Origin: Tolypothrix sp. PCC 7712 | GTDB lineage: Bacteria; Cyanobacteriota; Cyanobacteriia; Cyanobacteriales; Nostocaceae | DNA: 64,000 nucleotides | Assembly: GCF_025860405.1 (NCBI RefSeq) | Contig: NZ_CP063787.1 | Location: forward strand, 1-64,000 | Direction: 5' to 3' | Part shown: one piece after another, positions 44,523 through 52,927 of the stretch | Layout: every line of letters begins with the position of its first letter | Numbering within the stretch: position 1 is the first letter of the stretch | Translations under genes and position numbers: made by a program | Notes under the pieces: model-generated | The model's database searches: none | Seen by the model: only the letters and a program-made list of their open reading frames with translations | What the model was told of the DNA's origin: nothing

Positions 44523-45608
44523 ATGAGAATATATCTTTACATATTAGCTGGCATAACTTCAGCATTACTGGGCTGGAATATAGGTCAATTCTTCATCACA
44601 GACTTAAGTTTACTCAAACAATTTCCCGAAATCATTCTCTTTCCCTGTGTTGCTATATCTCTAGCAATTGGTATGGTGATGAATGAAATATTTATCAGTA
44701 ACCCCACCCGACCTAAACTCAGCTTGCGGATTGCGAAAACTCCTTTACTCATCGCCTTTGCTTTAGGACTGTTAGCAGGTTTAATTGCTGGGGGTATTTC
44801 CCAAATTCTCTTTTTACCTCAAATTCGCGTTCCCACGCCAATTGTTAGAACCCTAGGCTGGCTTTTAATTGGTGCTTCAGTGGGTTTGGCTGAGGGGTCA
44901 ACTTGGCGTTGGCACAGCATGGAAGCTGGAGATCCTAAACGCTTTTGGCAGCGCTTTATCACTAGCGTCATTGGTGCTAGTGCTGCCAGTTTAGTGGCTG
45001 CGGCATTATTTGAATTCATTCGTACCACTTTAGGTGCAATGCCATCTGAGTTTAAAGGTGTTGAAGACCCTTTAGGCTTTTCTATTTTGGGTTTATTACT
45101 AGGTTTCGTTTTTAGTATTACTAATTCTCCTAGCTATTTAGGTGCTTTGAGAGCAGGTGCAGGTTTCGAGTACACCGGGCCAAATTATGAAGATATCGAT
45201 CCACAATTTAAGTCTGTTAAGCAAAAGTTTTCATATATAGATACTTCAGTACTGAAATTTGTTAGTGAAGGTGATACCTATGAAATCGAAGAAGGTTTGT
45301 CAATCCAATTACCTGGAACTGGAACAATTAGAATTGGTTCGGCGGTTAACAAATCACATATTTATATACCAGATTTACCCCTTCATGTTGCCGATTTAGT
45401 TTTAAAAAAACGTGAAGCAGTTTTGTCTCCTAACCCTCAGTCTTTCAAAACTATAGAAATCAACGGTGACCGTTTAACATCACGCAGAGATATTCGTTTA
45501 AAACACAACTATGTCTTGACATTTCATACAGTAAAGACCGATGGCAACAATGAAGAAAAAATTTATCGATTCGTCTACTATAACCGATTTCTTGACCCGC
45601 AGGCTTAG
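44523..45608 (+). CDS. Polytopic membrane protein with C-terminal FHA-like domain
   Basis: 361 residues. Six hydrophobic segments in the first 230 residues (LYILAGITSALLGWNIGQFF, LLIAFALGLLAGLIAGGISQ, LLGFVFSITNSP). The last 110 residues form a strand-rich domain (GTIRIGSAVNKSHIYIPDLPLHVADLVLKK, INGDRLTSRRDIRLKHNYVLTF), laid out like an FHA phosphothreonine-binding domain but with weak consensus residues. The 3' end overlaps the next gene by about 68 nt in another frame. It resembles the membrane parts of the two vWA genes farther downstream. Confidence 0.7.
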   Translation: MRIYLYILAGITSALLGWNIGQFFITDLSLLKQFPEIILFPCVAISLAIGMVMNEIFISNPTRPKLSLRIAKTPLLIAFALGLLAGLIAGGISQILFLPQIRVPTPIVRTLGWLLIGASVGLAEGSTWRWHSMEAGDPKRFWQRFITSVIGASAASLVAAALFEFIRTTLGAMPSEFKGVEDPLGFSILGLLLGFVFSITNSPSYLGALRAGAGFEYTGPNYEDIDPQFKSVKQKFSYIDTSVLKFVSEGDTYEIEEGLSIQLPGTGTIRIGSAVNKSHIYIPDLPLHVADLVLKKREAVLSPNPQSFKTIEINGDRLTSRRDIRLKHNYVLTFHTVKTDGNNEEKIYRFVYYNRFLDPQA

Positions 45609-46833
45609 TTTATCAATGCTAATGTTAGCTGCGTTTGCATCTCCTAGTTTTGGACAAGCAAAGGTTGCAGAAATTGTGGGTAACCCTACTGTTAATGATG
45701 ACAGAGTTACTATTCGCATTAAGGTTAAAAGTGCAGAAGAAAGACCTATTATGGGTCTACAAGATACGAATTTTAAATTATTAGTAGACAAAAAAGAAGT
45801 TTCGTTTAACAACAAAGATTGGAAAAGCCCTGAGGAAACTATACCACCACCAGCATGGATTATTGTCCTGCTTGATTTTAGTGGAAGTATGAGAGAGCTA
45901 GATAGTAGTAAGACAAAAAAAATTGCGGGAGCAATTAAAGCAATTCGCCAGTTAACCAGCGTCTTAAAAGACCGTGGAGAAAATACCCAAATAGCAATTG
46001 TTCCCTTTGGCGAACCTGGCGATAAATGTCCTCAAGGATATTCGATTAATCAAGATACTCTGGATAAATTTTTTGCTGCTAATGATTTTAAGCTACAAAA
46101 TAATCTTGATTACTTAGAGAGTTTAACTCCCTGTGCTTCTACCAACCTTTATGAACCATTAACAAAAGCAGTCAAGTTTTTAGCTAATACCGCAGACTAT
46201 CGTTTTTATCCGCCAAAAGATTCTCCCCAACCTCAGCCTAGACTTTCAATTATTCTGCTATCTGATGGTTATCACAATTTTGCAAATGAAGCCCAGGATT
46301 TTCAAAGTTTAATCAGTCTTTTAAAAAGAAATAGCAATATTATAGTGCATACCTTGGGGTATGGTTTAACCCCAGAACAGCTAGGTCAAAAATATAAGCT
46401 TGGCAGACCAGCTATTCGTGCAGATATTAATAGCCGTAAGGTTCCAGAAGCAGAATTTGTAGATAAACAAAGGTTAGCTGAAATTGCCAAAACCACTGGC
46501 GGAATAGCTGAGTTTTCTGGAGATGCAGAAGCCATTGCTGAAAATCTGCAGCTTTTTCTCAATGCTTTGCTAGGAGAGTACGAAATTAACTATACCCAAC
46601 CTAACGCGGAACGTGGTTCTAAGCATAATGTGCAGGTTTTAGTAACTTCTAACGCTAATAAACCAGTACAGTCCCCACCAAAAGCTTACACCATCACTGT
46701 GTTTGGTAGATCTCTTCCCTTAACAGTAAGAATGTCTATGTTGGCGTGTATTTTGGTTTTGCTTTCATTAGGTGGTATAGTGCCATTTTTCTTGTGGGGT
46801 GAATACTTAAAAAAAGAAGCACTGGGAGATTAA
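45541..46833 (+). CDS. Membrane-anchored extracytoplasmic vWA protein
   Basis: 430 residues. A signal peptide (LSLSMLMLAAFASPSFGQ) precedes a vWA domain with a full metal site, VLLDFSGSMRELDSSK, and further vWA strands (LSIILLSDGYHNF). A C-terminal transmembrane segment (SMLACILVLLSLGGIVPFFL) anchors it, so the vWA domain should face the periplasm. A second ATG three codons in, giving MKKKFIDSS, may be the real start and reduces overlap with the previous gene. vWA domains mediate metal-dependent protein contacts. Confidence 0.82.
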   Translation: MATMKKKFIDSSTITDFLTRRLSLSMLMLAAFASPSFGQAKVAEIVGNPTVNDDRVTIRIKVKSAEERPIMGLQDTNFKLLVDKKEVSFNNKDWKSPEETIPPPAWIIVLLDFSGSMRELDSSKTKKIAGAIKAIRQLTSVLKDRGENTQIAIVPFGEPGDKCPQGYSINQDTLDKFFAANDFKLQNNLDYLESLTPCASTNLYEPLTKAVKFLANTADYRFYPPKDSPQPQPRLSIILLSDGYHNFANEAQDFQSLISLLKRNSNIIVHTLGYGLTPEQLGQKYKLGRPAIRADINSRKVPEAEFVDKQRLAEIAKTTGGIAEFSGDAEAIAENLQLFLNALLGEYEINYTQPNAERGSKHNVQVLVTSNANKPVQSPPKAYTITVFGRSLPLTVRMSMLACILVLLSLGGIVPFFLWGEYLKKEALGD

Positions 46834-47768
46834 TGATAGCAATGAATATTCTATTCAAATTCACATCTGTAACTTCTTTGATTTTGCTTATAACCTCTGG
46901 TTGTACTCCTGCTGCCAATACACAAAACTTAACTACTTCCTCTTCTAATCTTACTAAATGTCCAGATAAACCTGAGGCTGTGCTTGATGCAAATAAAGTC
47001 AAAACTATTAATCTTAGTAACCAAAAAATTACAGAATCAGGAATGGTGAGTCAGAATAAATCTGTAGGATATGTTTTTGAAGCTCAAGCAGGTCAAAGGC
47101 TAGTTTATAACACTCTTCAAGATGTTTGTATTGCGGTTTATACACCAGAAAATCGACTTCTCAATAGTGGTGTTCTACCCATAACTGGAAAATACACCGT
47201 TCAAATTTTTATTCTTAAAGGTTCCACAACCTTTGATTTAGCTATGAATTTAGAAAGCAAATCAACATCTCCTCCTACTGTTACTCCTACAACTCCTACT
47301 GTTACTCCTACAAGTAGTACCACTCCATTAGCTACGACTCCGCCATCATTAACTAAAAATACTAATCCTAGTCCGATTTCCACATCGAAGGAAAGATTTT
47401 CATCTTTTACTAACAACAATGTCTCTCGACCATCTCCAACAGAAGTAATTAAAGATTATTACGCCAAAATTAATAACCGTCAGTATAGAAGTGCCTGGAA
47501 TATTTTACCTGTTGAACTGCAAGAAGATAAAGAACTCCATCCGAATGGTTACAGTTCTTTCTTAGATTGGTATAGAGATAAAGTAGATTTTATAAATATT
47601 CATAATATTTATTTAGCCGAATCTAATAAAGATTATGCAACTGTGAAAATGAGCAGTACTTACTACATGAGATCTGGAAGAAAGGCTCCTATAAATCTCA
47701 ATTTTTATATGGTGTGGAATGAAAGCCAGCAAAAATGGGAGCTTAGTAAAACTAAAATAGTTAATTAA
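46833..47768 (+). CDS. Lipoprotein with PPC-like and NTF2-like parts
   Basis: 311 residues. Signal peptide with lipobox ITSGC (SLILLITSGCTPAAN). A beta-rich domain like a pre-peptidase C-terminal (PPC) fold follows (SVGYVFEAQAGQRLVYNT, GKYTVQIFILKGSTTFDLAMNL), then a Thr/Pro repeat linker (TVTPTTPTVTPTSSTTP) and a C-terminal domain with EVIKDYYAKINNRQYRSAWNIL, an NTF2-like pattern seen in cyanobacterial kinases. The start overlaps the preceding vWA stop by one nt. First of three related lipoprotein genes. Confidence 0.75.
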   Translation: MIAMNILFKFTSVTSLILLITSGCTPAANTQNLTTSSSNLTKCPDKPEAVLDANKVKTINLSNQKITESGMVSQNKSVGYVFEAQAGQRLVYNTLQDVCIAVYTPENRLLNSGVLPITGKYTVQIFILKGSTTFDLAMNLESKSTSPPTVTPTTPTVTPTSSTTPLATTPPSLTKNTNPSPISTSKERFSSFTNNNVSRPSPTEVIKDYYAKINNRQYRSAWNILPVELQEDKELHPNGYSSFLDWYRDKVDFINIHNIYLAESNKDYATVKMSSTYYMRSGRKAPINLNFYMVWNESQQKWELSKTKIVN

Positions 47769-47795
47769 TACTATACAAGAGAACATGAATTATTT

Positions 47796-48653
47796 ATGAT
47801 CACTACTCAAAGAAATTTTATTTTTAATAAAAAACGTGGTAATAGTGGAAAAATAATACTATTATCAGCAATAGTATTATTACTATTTAATAGTGGTTGT
47901 AAATCACAATCTCAGACATTGGGTCAAGCTCCTTTGAATACTCCTGGTGCTACATGTCCAGATAAACCTGTGGATTCGCTAGATACCAAAAATGTTAAAC
48001 AGATTCAACTAACTTCTCAACCTATAAAAGAATCGAGTCAATTACGAGCAGGTAAAGATTTAGGATATACTTTTGAAGCTCAATCTGGTCAAAGGCTGAA
48101 TATTCAAACTAATGATGAAATTTGCATTTGGGTTTACACACCAGATAACCAAATAATCACTGGTAAAGATTTAACACAAACTGGTAAATATATAATTCAA
48201 ATTTCTGTACCTAAAGGGTTATCAACTTTTGATTTACAACTGGCTTTAGAAAGCTCATCCAAACCTATATATTCAAATCAACCAACTACCACTCAAGAGC
48301 CAAATATATCAACTTCAGAAGTTCAGAGTGCTGATACTTTTGTAAGGAACCATTACATAGCTATTAATAATCGTCAATATAGTTTTTCTTATAAAAATCT
48401 TTCCCCTCGATTTATAAATGAAAATATTCCAGGTGGCTATTCTGATTATCAGCGTTGGTGGGATAGCGTTAAAGAAATAAAAATCGGTGAGATTAAACTG
48501 CTCAAACAAAATAATAATCAAGCAATAGTAAATGCTGAATTATGGTACACAATGAATGATGGTAAAACTTTTCAAGACTCTAAAAGTCGCATAGATTTAG
48601 TTTGGAGCAATGATAGTAATAAATGGTTATTTGATATGAAGAGTGAGCCTTAA
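47796..48653 (+). CDS. Lipoprotein paralogue 2
   Basis: 285 residues. Lipobox FNSGC after a basic N terminus (NKKRGNSGKIILLSAIVLLLF). The same PPC-like domain as the neighbouring lipoprotein (DLGYTFEAQSGQRLNIQT, TGKYIIQISVPKGLSTFDLQL) and the same NTF2-like C-terminal domain (VRNHYIAINNRQYSFSYKNL, YQRWWDSVKEIKIGEI). The linker is shorter. Likely arose by tandem duplication. Confidence 0.75.
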   Translation: MITTQRNFIFNKKRGNSGKIILLSAIVLLLFNSGCKSQSQTLGQAPLNTPGATCPDKPVDSLDTKNVKQIQLTSQPIKESSQLRAGKDLGYTFEAQSGQRLNIQTNDEICIWVYTPDNQIITGKDLTQTGKYIIQISVPKGLSTFDLQLALESSSKPIYSNQPTTTQEPNISTSEVQSADTFVRNHYIAINNRQYSFSYKNLSPRFINENIPGGYSDYQRWWDSVKEIKIGEIKLLKQNNNQAIVNAELWYTMNDGKTFQDSKSRIDLVWSNDSNKWLFDMKSEP

Positions 48654-48690
48654 ATTTTAAAACCCATATATTCAATCTCAAAGATTCATT

Positions 48691-49581
48691 ATGAAGAAAA
48701 TAATTTGCTACTTTACATTATTAATAATTTATGGGTGTTCTTTTGGAATACCATCTGCTCCATTTGCTTCTACTTGTCCAGAAAAACCTACAAATACACT
48801 AACAGAAAAAGATGTTCAAGAAATCAATTTGGATGAAAAAACTTCATCTAAATCTGGTCAAGCTAGTGCGAATAAATCTATAGGATATAAATTTACAGCT
48901 CAGTCTGGTCAAAAACTGAGTTGGTCAACTGATAGTGATATTTGCGTTTGGGTTTATGCGCCAGATAACCAGATTTTGAAGGGCGGGGATTTACCACAAA
49001 CGGGTAAATATATTATCCAGGTTTCTGCACTGAAGGGTTCTAAAACCTTTGATATGAAAATGAGTTTAGGTATTCTTCAAGCTTCTGAAAACCCGACTCC
49101 AACACCTTCTGTTTCTATTACTGCTATTTCTTCTAGGTTAAAGCCTACACCTACACCTACACCTACATCAGTAGCAGATTTAACTCAAGAACAAGCACTG
49201 AATATAGTTAAGGAATGGTATGCTGCTAAACCTCAAATATTTGCACCGCCTTTTGATACAACATTAGTTGATAAATTAGCCACAGGAAAGCTGTATGATA
49301 AAACTACTAATTCTGATCCAGATGCTGGCCCTATAGCTTGGCTGAAAGCTAATAATTCTTACTATCAATATAATCAATCAGAAATCAGAAAAGTTACAGA
49401 TTTTTCTAATTCTGGCAGACGGCCATATATAAAAGTTAAAGTTTTTGAAGAACTATATCTTTATGGACCGAAAGGTAATATTGACCAAGAAAACTCTGGC
49501 TCGTACCAAACTGATTTTATATATTTTTTTGAAAAAGACAGCAATGGTGTATGGAAAATTTATGATTATTCAAAAATTTAG
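48691..49581 (+). CDS. Lipoprotein paralogue 3 with IMS/ARC6-like domain
   Basis: 296 residues. Lipobox IIYGC (CYFTLLIIYGCSFG), the shared PPC-like domain (SIGYKFTAQSGQKLSWST, TGKYIIQVSALKGSKTFDMKM), and a Thr/Pro linker. The C-terminal domain differs from its two paralogues: ALNIVKEWYAAKPQIF, LKANNSYYQYNQSEIRKV and KIYDYSKI match the IMS (ARC6-like) domain pattern common at the C termini of cyanobacterial signalling proteins. Domain swapping within the lipoprotein set is evident. Confidence 0.72.
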   Translation: MKKIICYFTLLIIYGCSFGIPSAPFASTCPEKPTNTLTEKDVQEINLDEKTSSKSGQASANKSIGYKFTAQSGQKLSWSTDSDICVWVYAPDNQILKGGDLPQTGKYIIQVSALKGSKTFDMKMSLGILQASENPTPTPSVSITAISSRLKPTPTPTPTSVADLTQEQALNIVKEWYAAKPQIFAPPFDTTLVDKLATGKLYDKTTNSDPDAGPIAWLKANNSYYQYNQSEIRKVTDFSNSGRRPYIKVKVFEELYLYGPKGNIDQENSGSYQTDFIYFFEKDSNGVWKIYDYSKI

Positions 49582-49601
49582 AATGATGTATAGGTAACCC
49601 C

Positions 49602-51026
49602 ATGAATAAAAAGTATCGTAAAATAAAACGCTCAATTAGGTTGGATCGAGTAGCTATTTTAGTAGCTTTAGTTTGTTTACCATTAATTTCATTAATACTT
49701 TTAATATCAAAACTTTTTAATAGTTATCAAGTATTAAATAGCAAAAAATGTACCATAGAATCAAAAATTAATTTACTAACATTTATTGAAAAAAGTATTC
49801 AAGGCACTATTAATAAAAATCAAGTTAATTGTTTCTATTTTTATGGTTCATCTGAGGATAAAATTAAGTTATTTAGTAAAACTAAAATTACTTTTAAGAC
49901 ACCAAATAATCATCCGAGTATTTTACAAGGTTCTTCCAATATAACTTTGTCTAATACTGGAACATACTCAATTGTCATCAACACAGATAAAGATGTTGAA
50001 GATTACCAAGTAACTTTGAAGTTAGAAAGTAAAAACTTATCTGCCACACCTCCAATTAGAATAACTGAGACATTACCCTACAAACCAGCGATAATTAACT
50101 ATGAGCCACAACTGATTTATAAGGTAGATAAACCTCCGTCTTTTAAACAAAATTTAAAATTACAAACAATAGTTAATGATATTGTGGCTTTGGCTAGCTC
50201 AAAAGGTTTACCAATAGATAGATTATCTGTCAGTTTGGTCGAATTAAATAGTACTGAATGTTGTGCCTATGGTCAATATTTAGCTCAAGAACCTAGATTT
50301 CCTGCAAGTGTAGCTAAGTTATTCTGGATGGTGTATTTATATGGCAAATATGAAGCAAAACTACTGCCAGAAGGGGCAGTTTCTTACAAAAATCTGGCGA
50401 AGATGATTCAAGACTCAGATAATGAGTCAGCTAGTTTAATTGTAGATACAATTACCCAAACTAAATCAGGTGAAAATTTACCTTCAAATGAATTTGATAG
50501 ATGGGTTCAAAAGCGATTAGCAATGAATTCATTTTTTGAACAAGCGGGATATTATCCCATAAATATTAGTCAAAAACTTTTCCCAACTGATTATCAGAAA
50601 AATGATGCCCCTGCTGGTAGAGATTTACAGATACGTCGTGACGAATCCCATCCTTACAGGAATTATACAACTACACATAATGTAGCCCGATTACTTCTAG
50701 AAATTTATCAAGAAAAAGCTATTTCTAAAAAATATAGTCAAAGCATGAAGTTGTTGTTAAAAAGAAACTTGCATCCTAGTGCTTGGAGAAATAAAGAATT
50801 TAATGCTATTGAAGGTTTTTTAGGCGAAGCTTTACCAGAAAACGCTTACTTTGCTTCAAAAATGGGCTGGAATTTTAACACACGTAACGATGCTGCTATT
50901 ATAGGAACTCCAAATGGTAAACATAAGTATATATTAGTAATTTTTGGTGACGATCCCAGCTTTTATAAAGATAAAAAACTTTTCCCTGAACTATCACGCT
51001 TAGTTTATGAACGTATGACAAATTAA
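49602..51026 (+). CDS. Class A beta-lactamase-like serine hydrolase
   Basis: 474 residues. An N-terminal transmembrane anchor (VAILVALVCLPLISLILLIS) is followed by a degenerate copy of the PPC-like domain found in the three lipoproteins, then a serine beta-lactamase-fold domain. The catalytic Ser-x-x-Lys is PASVAKLFW (Ser near 236), the SDN loop is IQDSDNESAS (about 271) and the KTG-like strand is SKMGWNF (about 420). The motifs look complete. Such proteins may be beta-lactamases, peptidoglycan enzymes or binding proteins; within a signalling cluster a cell-wall-sensing or wall-modifying role is plausible. Confidence 0.78.
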   Translation: MNKKYRKIKRSIRLDRVAILVALVCLPLISLILLISKLFNSYQVLNSKKCTIESKINLLTFIEKSIQGTINKNQVNCFYFYGSSEDKIKLFSKTKITFKTPNNHPSILQGSSNITLSNTGTYSIVINTDKDVEDYQVTLKLESKNLSATPPIRITETLPYKPAIINYEPQLIYKVDKPPSFKQNLKLQTIVNDIVALASSKGLPIDRLSVSLVELNSTECCAYGQYLAQEPRFPASVAKLFWMVYLYGKYEAKLLPEGAVSYKNLAKMIQDSDNESASLIVDTITQTKSGENLPSNEFDRWVQKRLAMNSFFEQAGYYPINISQKLFPTDYQKNDAPAGRDLQIRRDESHPYRNYTTTHNVARLLLEIYQEKAISKKYSQSMKLLLKRNLHPSAWRNKEFNAIEGFLGEALPENAYFASKMGWNFNTRNDAAIIGTPNGKHKYILVIFGDDPSFYKDKKLFPELSRLVYERMTN

Positions 51027-51079
51027 AGCTATTTATAGTGAGCAAGAATACCAATGTTTAAGGAAGAAGATATTGGATT

Positions 51080-52876
51080 ATGCAAAATGTATTTATAAAG
51101 TTCCGAACAAACAAACCTTTACTTTTTGGAATATACGGCGCAATTGGTTGTCTAATTGCTGCGATTTTCCTAGGAGAACCATTACTTGCTTTAACCAAAC
51201 TTGCACCATCTGCACAACAAATTCCCCAAGCCATTGTTTTATTAATTGATGCTTCTTCAAGTATGAGCGATGGGAAATTAACAGAAGTTAAAACTGCCGC
51301 CACTAAATTTGTAGAACGTCGTAACTTAACTGAAGATAAACTGGCTGTAGTTAGTTTTGGATTAGAGATTAAAACTGCTACTTCTTTAACTGATGACGCT
51401 AACACTCTCAAAAGTGCGATCGCCAGTTTGTCAGAAGTTGGTGGTACTCCAATGGCACAAGGCTTAGATGCTGCTGTAGCAGAGTTGCAGTCAACGTCCC
51501 TGCGTCGCAACATCTTATTATTTACCGATGGCTTGCCAGATTCTCAAGTTCTTGCCTCTTTTTCGGCTCAATCTGTGAGAAGTCAGAGAATTAACTTGAT
51601 AGCAGTTGCGACCGGTGATGCTGACACCAATTATCTAGCGCAACTTACAGGCGATCGCTCTCTGGTGTTTTATGCTAATTCTGGCCAGTTTGATCAAGCT
51701 TTTCGGAATGCTGAAGCTGCTATTTACAAGCAATTAGTCGAGTCAGAACCAATAGGAAATTATGGTGTAATATACTCTACATTGCGAATTGGTGGCTGGA
51801 CAGCTTTTTTAGCAATGGGCATAGCGCTTGCTCTAATTATGGGGCAAAACCACTATATGCACCGTCGTCTCTTCACATTTAATAAAGGTAGTGTCAGTAC
51901 TATCGGCAGTCTGGTCGCTGGTATGGTTGCAGGCGCAACTGGTCAATTAATTTTTTTGCCACTCACGAGTGGTATTCCTAACGTTGCTCTGATTGAGAGT
52001 GTCCTTACTTGGGCAATTTTCGGTGCTTTATCTATAGGTTTATTATCATTATTTATACGCAGACTCAGAAAATTACAACTATCGAGTGTATTACTTACTG
52101 GTGCGATCAGTGGCGCTTTGGCTGCTGGTGCTTGGCTAATGTCTGCTACTTATTTAGGAGATTTTCTAGGGCGATTAATTGGTGCAATTGTTTTTGGTAT
52201 CTGCATACGACTATTATCTGGTTCCACTTTATTAAGTTTAGTTGCATTAATAGGAGTAGCCATCTTTGGTCAATTGGTATTTTTCTCAATTCCTGGTTTA
52301 TCCATTCTAGAAACGATTGGCAGAATAATCGGTTGGACAATTTTAGGTCTATTGGTAGGAGGTGGAACATGTTTTTTTGTACCCAACCTCAAGCTGAATA
52401 AAGCATTATTGGGTGGTACTGTTGGCGGAACTTTAGGAGCCATTGGTTTTTTAGTAGCTGCGGCAGTATTTGGAGATATCCCCGGTCGTTTATCGGGTGC
52501 AGCCATATTAGGCTTTTTCATTGGTTTAATGATTGCTTGGGTGGAACAAGAACAATTAAATCAAGAACCATATCTGTTAGTCCATTGGACACCAACAGAG
52601 AAAACATCATTATTACTTGGTGCAAAACCCGTTGTCATTGGTAGCTCTGTCGATGCTCAAATTCCCTTAAATGCTTCAGAAGGATTTACACCGATTACGG
52701 CCAAAATTTATCAAGAAGGAGCCAATATTTTAATGCAATTTGATACAGGATATGCTGCAAGTAAAAATATGAAAAAAACTCTCCAGCAATTAAATGTAGG
52801 GGACACACGCAAGTTGGGAAACATTACTATAGAAGTCAAAGCTGCTACTATCCAACAAAACTTAACCACCTCTTGA
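51080..52876 (+). CDS. vWA membrane protein with FHA-like tail, copy 1
   Basis: 598 residues. A transmembrane segment (LLFGIYGAIGCLIAAIFLG) precedes a vWA domain with metal site LLIDASSSMSDG. Multiple membrane segments follow (FLAMGIALALIMG, SLVAGMVAGATGQLIFL, VGGTLGAIGFLVAAAVFG). A C-terminal strand-rich domain (KPVVIGSSVDAQIPLNASEGFTPITAKIYQ) is FHA-like, as in the membrane protein at 44.5 kb. The last 544 bp of homology before the 3' end are almost identical to the next gene, while the rest differs. Confidence 0.8.
   Translation: MQNVFIKFRTNKPLLFGIYGAIGCLIAAIFLGEPLLALTKLAPSAQQIPQAIVLLIDASSSMSDGKLTEVKTAATKFVERRNLTEDKLAVVSFGLEIKTATSLTDDANTLKSAIASLSEVGGTPMAQGLDAAVAELQSTSLRRNILLFTDGLPDSQVLASFSAQSVRSQRINLIAVATGDADTNYLAQLTGDRSLVFYANSGQFDQAFRNAEAAIYKQLVESEPIGNYGVIYSTLRIGGWTAFLAMGIALALIMGQNHYMHRRLFTFNKGSVSTIGSLVAGMVAGATGQLIFLPLTSGIPNVALIESVLTWAIFGALSIGLLSLFIRRLRKLQLSSVLLTGAISGALAAGAWLMSATYLGDFLGRLIGAIVFGICIRLLSGSTLLSLVALIGVAIFGQLVFFSIPGLSILETIGRIIGWTILGLLVGGGTCFFVPNLKLNKALLGGTVGGTLGAIGFLVAAAVFGDIPGRLSGAAILGFFIGLMIAWVEQEQLNQEPYLLVHWTPTEKTSLLLGAKPVVIGSSVDAQIPLNASEGFTPITAKIYQEGANILMQFDTGYAASKNMKKTLQQLNVGDTRKLGNITIEVKAATIQQNLTTS
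52308..52851 (+). repeat. 544-bp near-identical block, copy 1
   Basis: Matches 54255-54798 over 544 bp without gaps; I see about four substitutions, while the flanking sequence of the two genes is far less similar. It encodes the last membrane segments and the FHA-like tail. This sharp boundary is typical of recent gene conversion. Confidence 0.88.
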
Positions 52877-52927
52877 ATAGCATCCTGATACTGTAAATAT
52901 GACTTTTAAAATCAGTGAGACGATAGG

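Noticed and set aside
49602..51026. Antibiotic-resistance beta-lactamase
   Set aside because: The motifs fit the fold, but the membrane anchor, extra N-terminal domain and signalling-cluster context do not support a resistance call.
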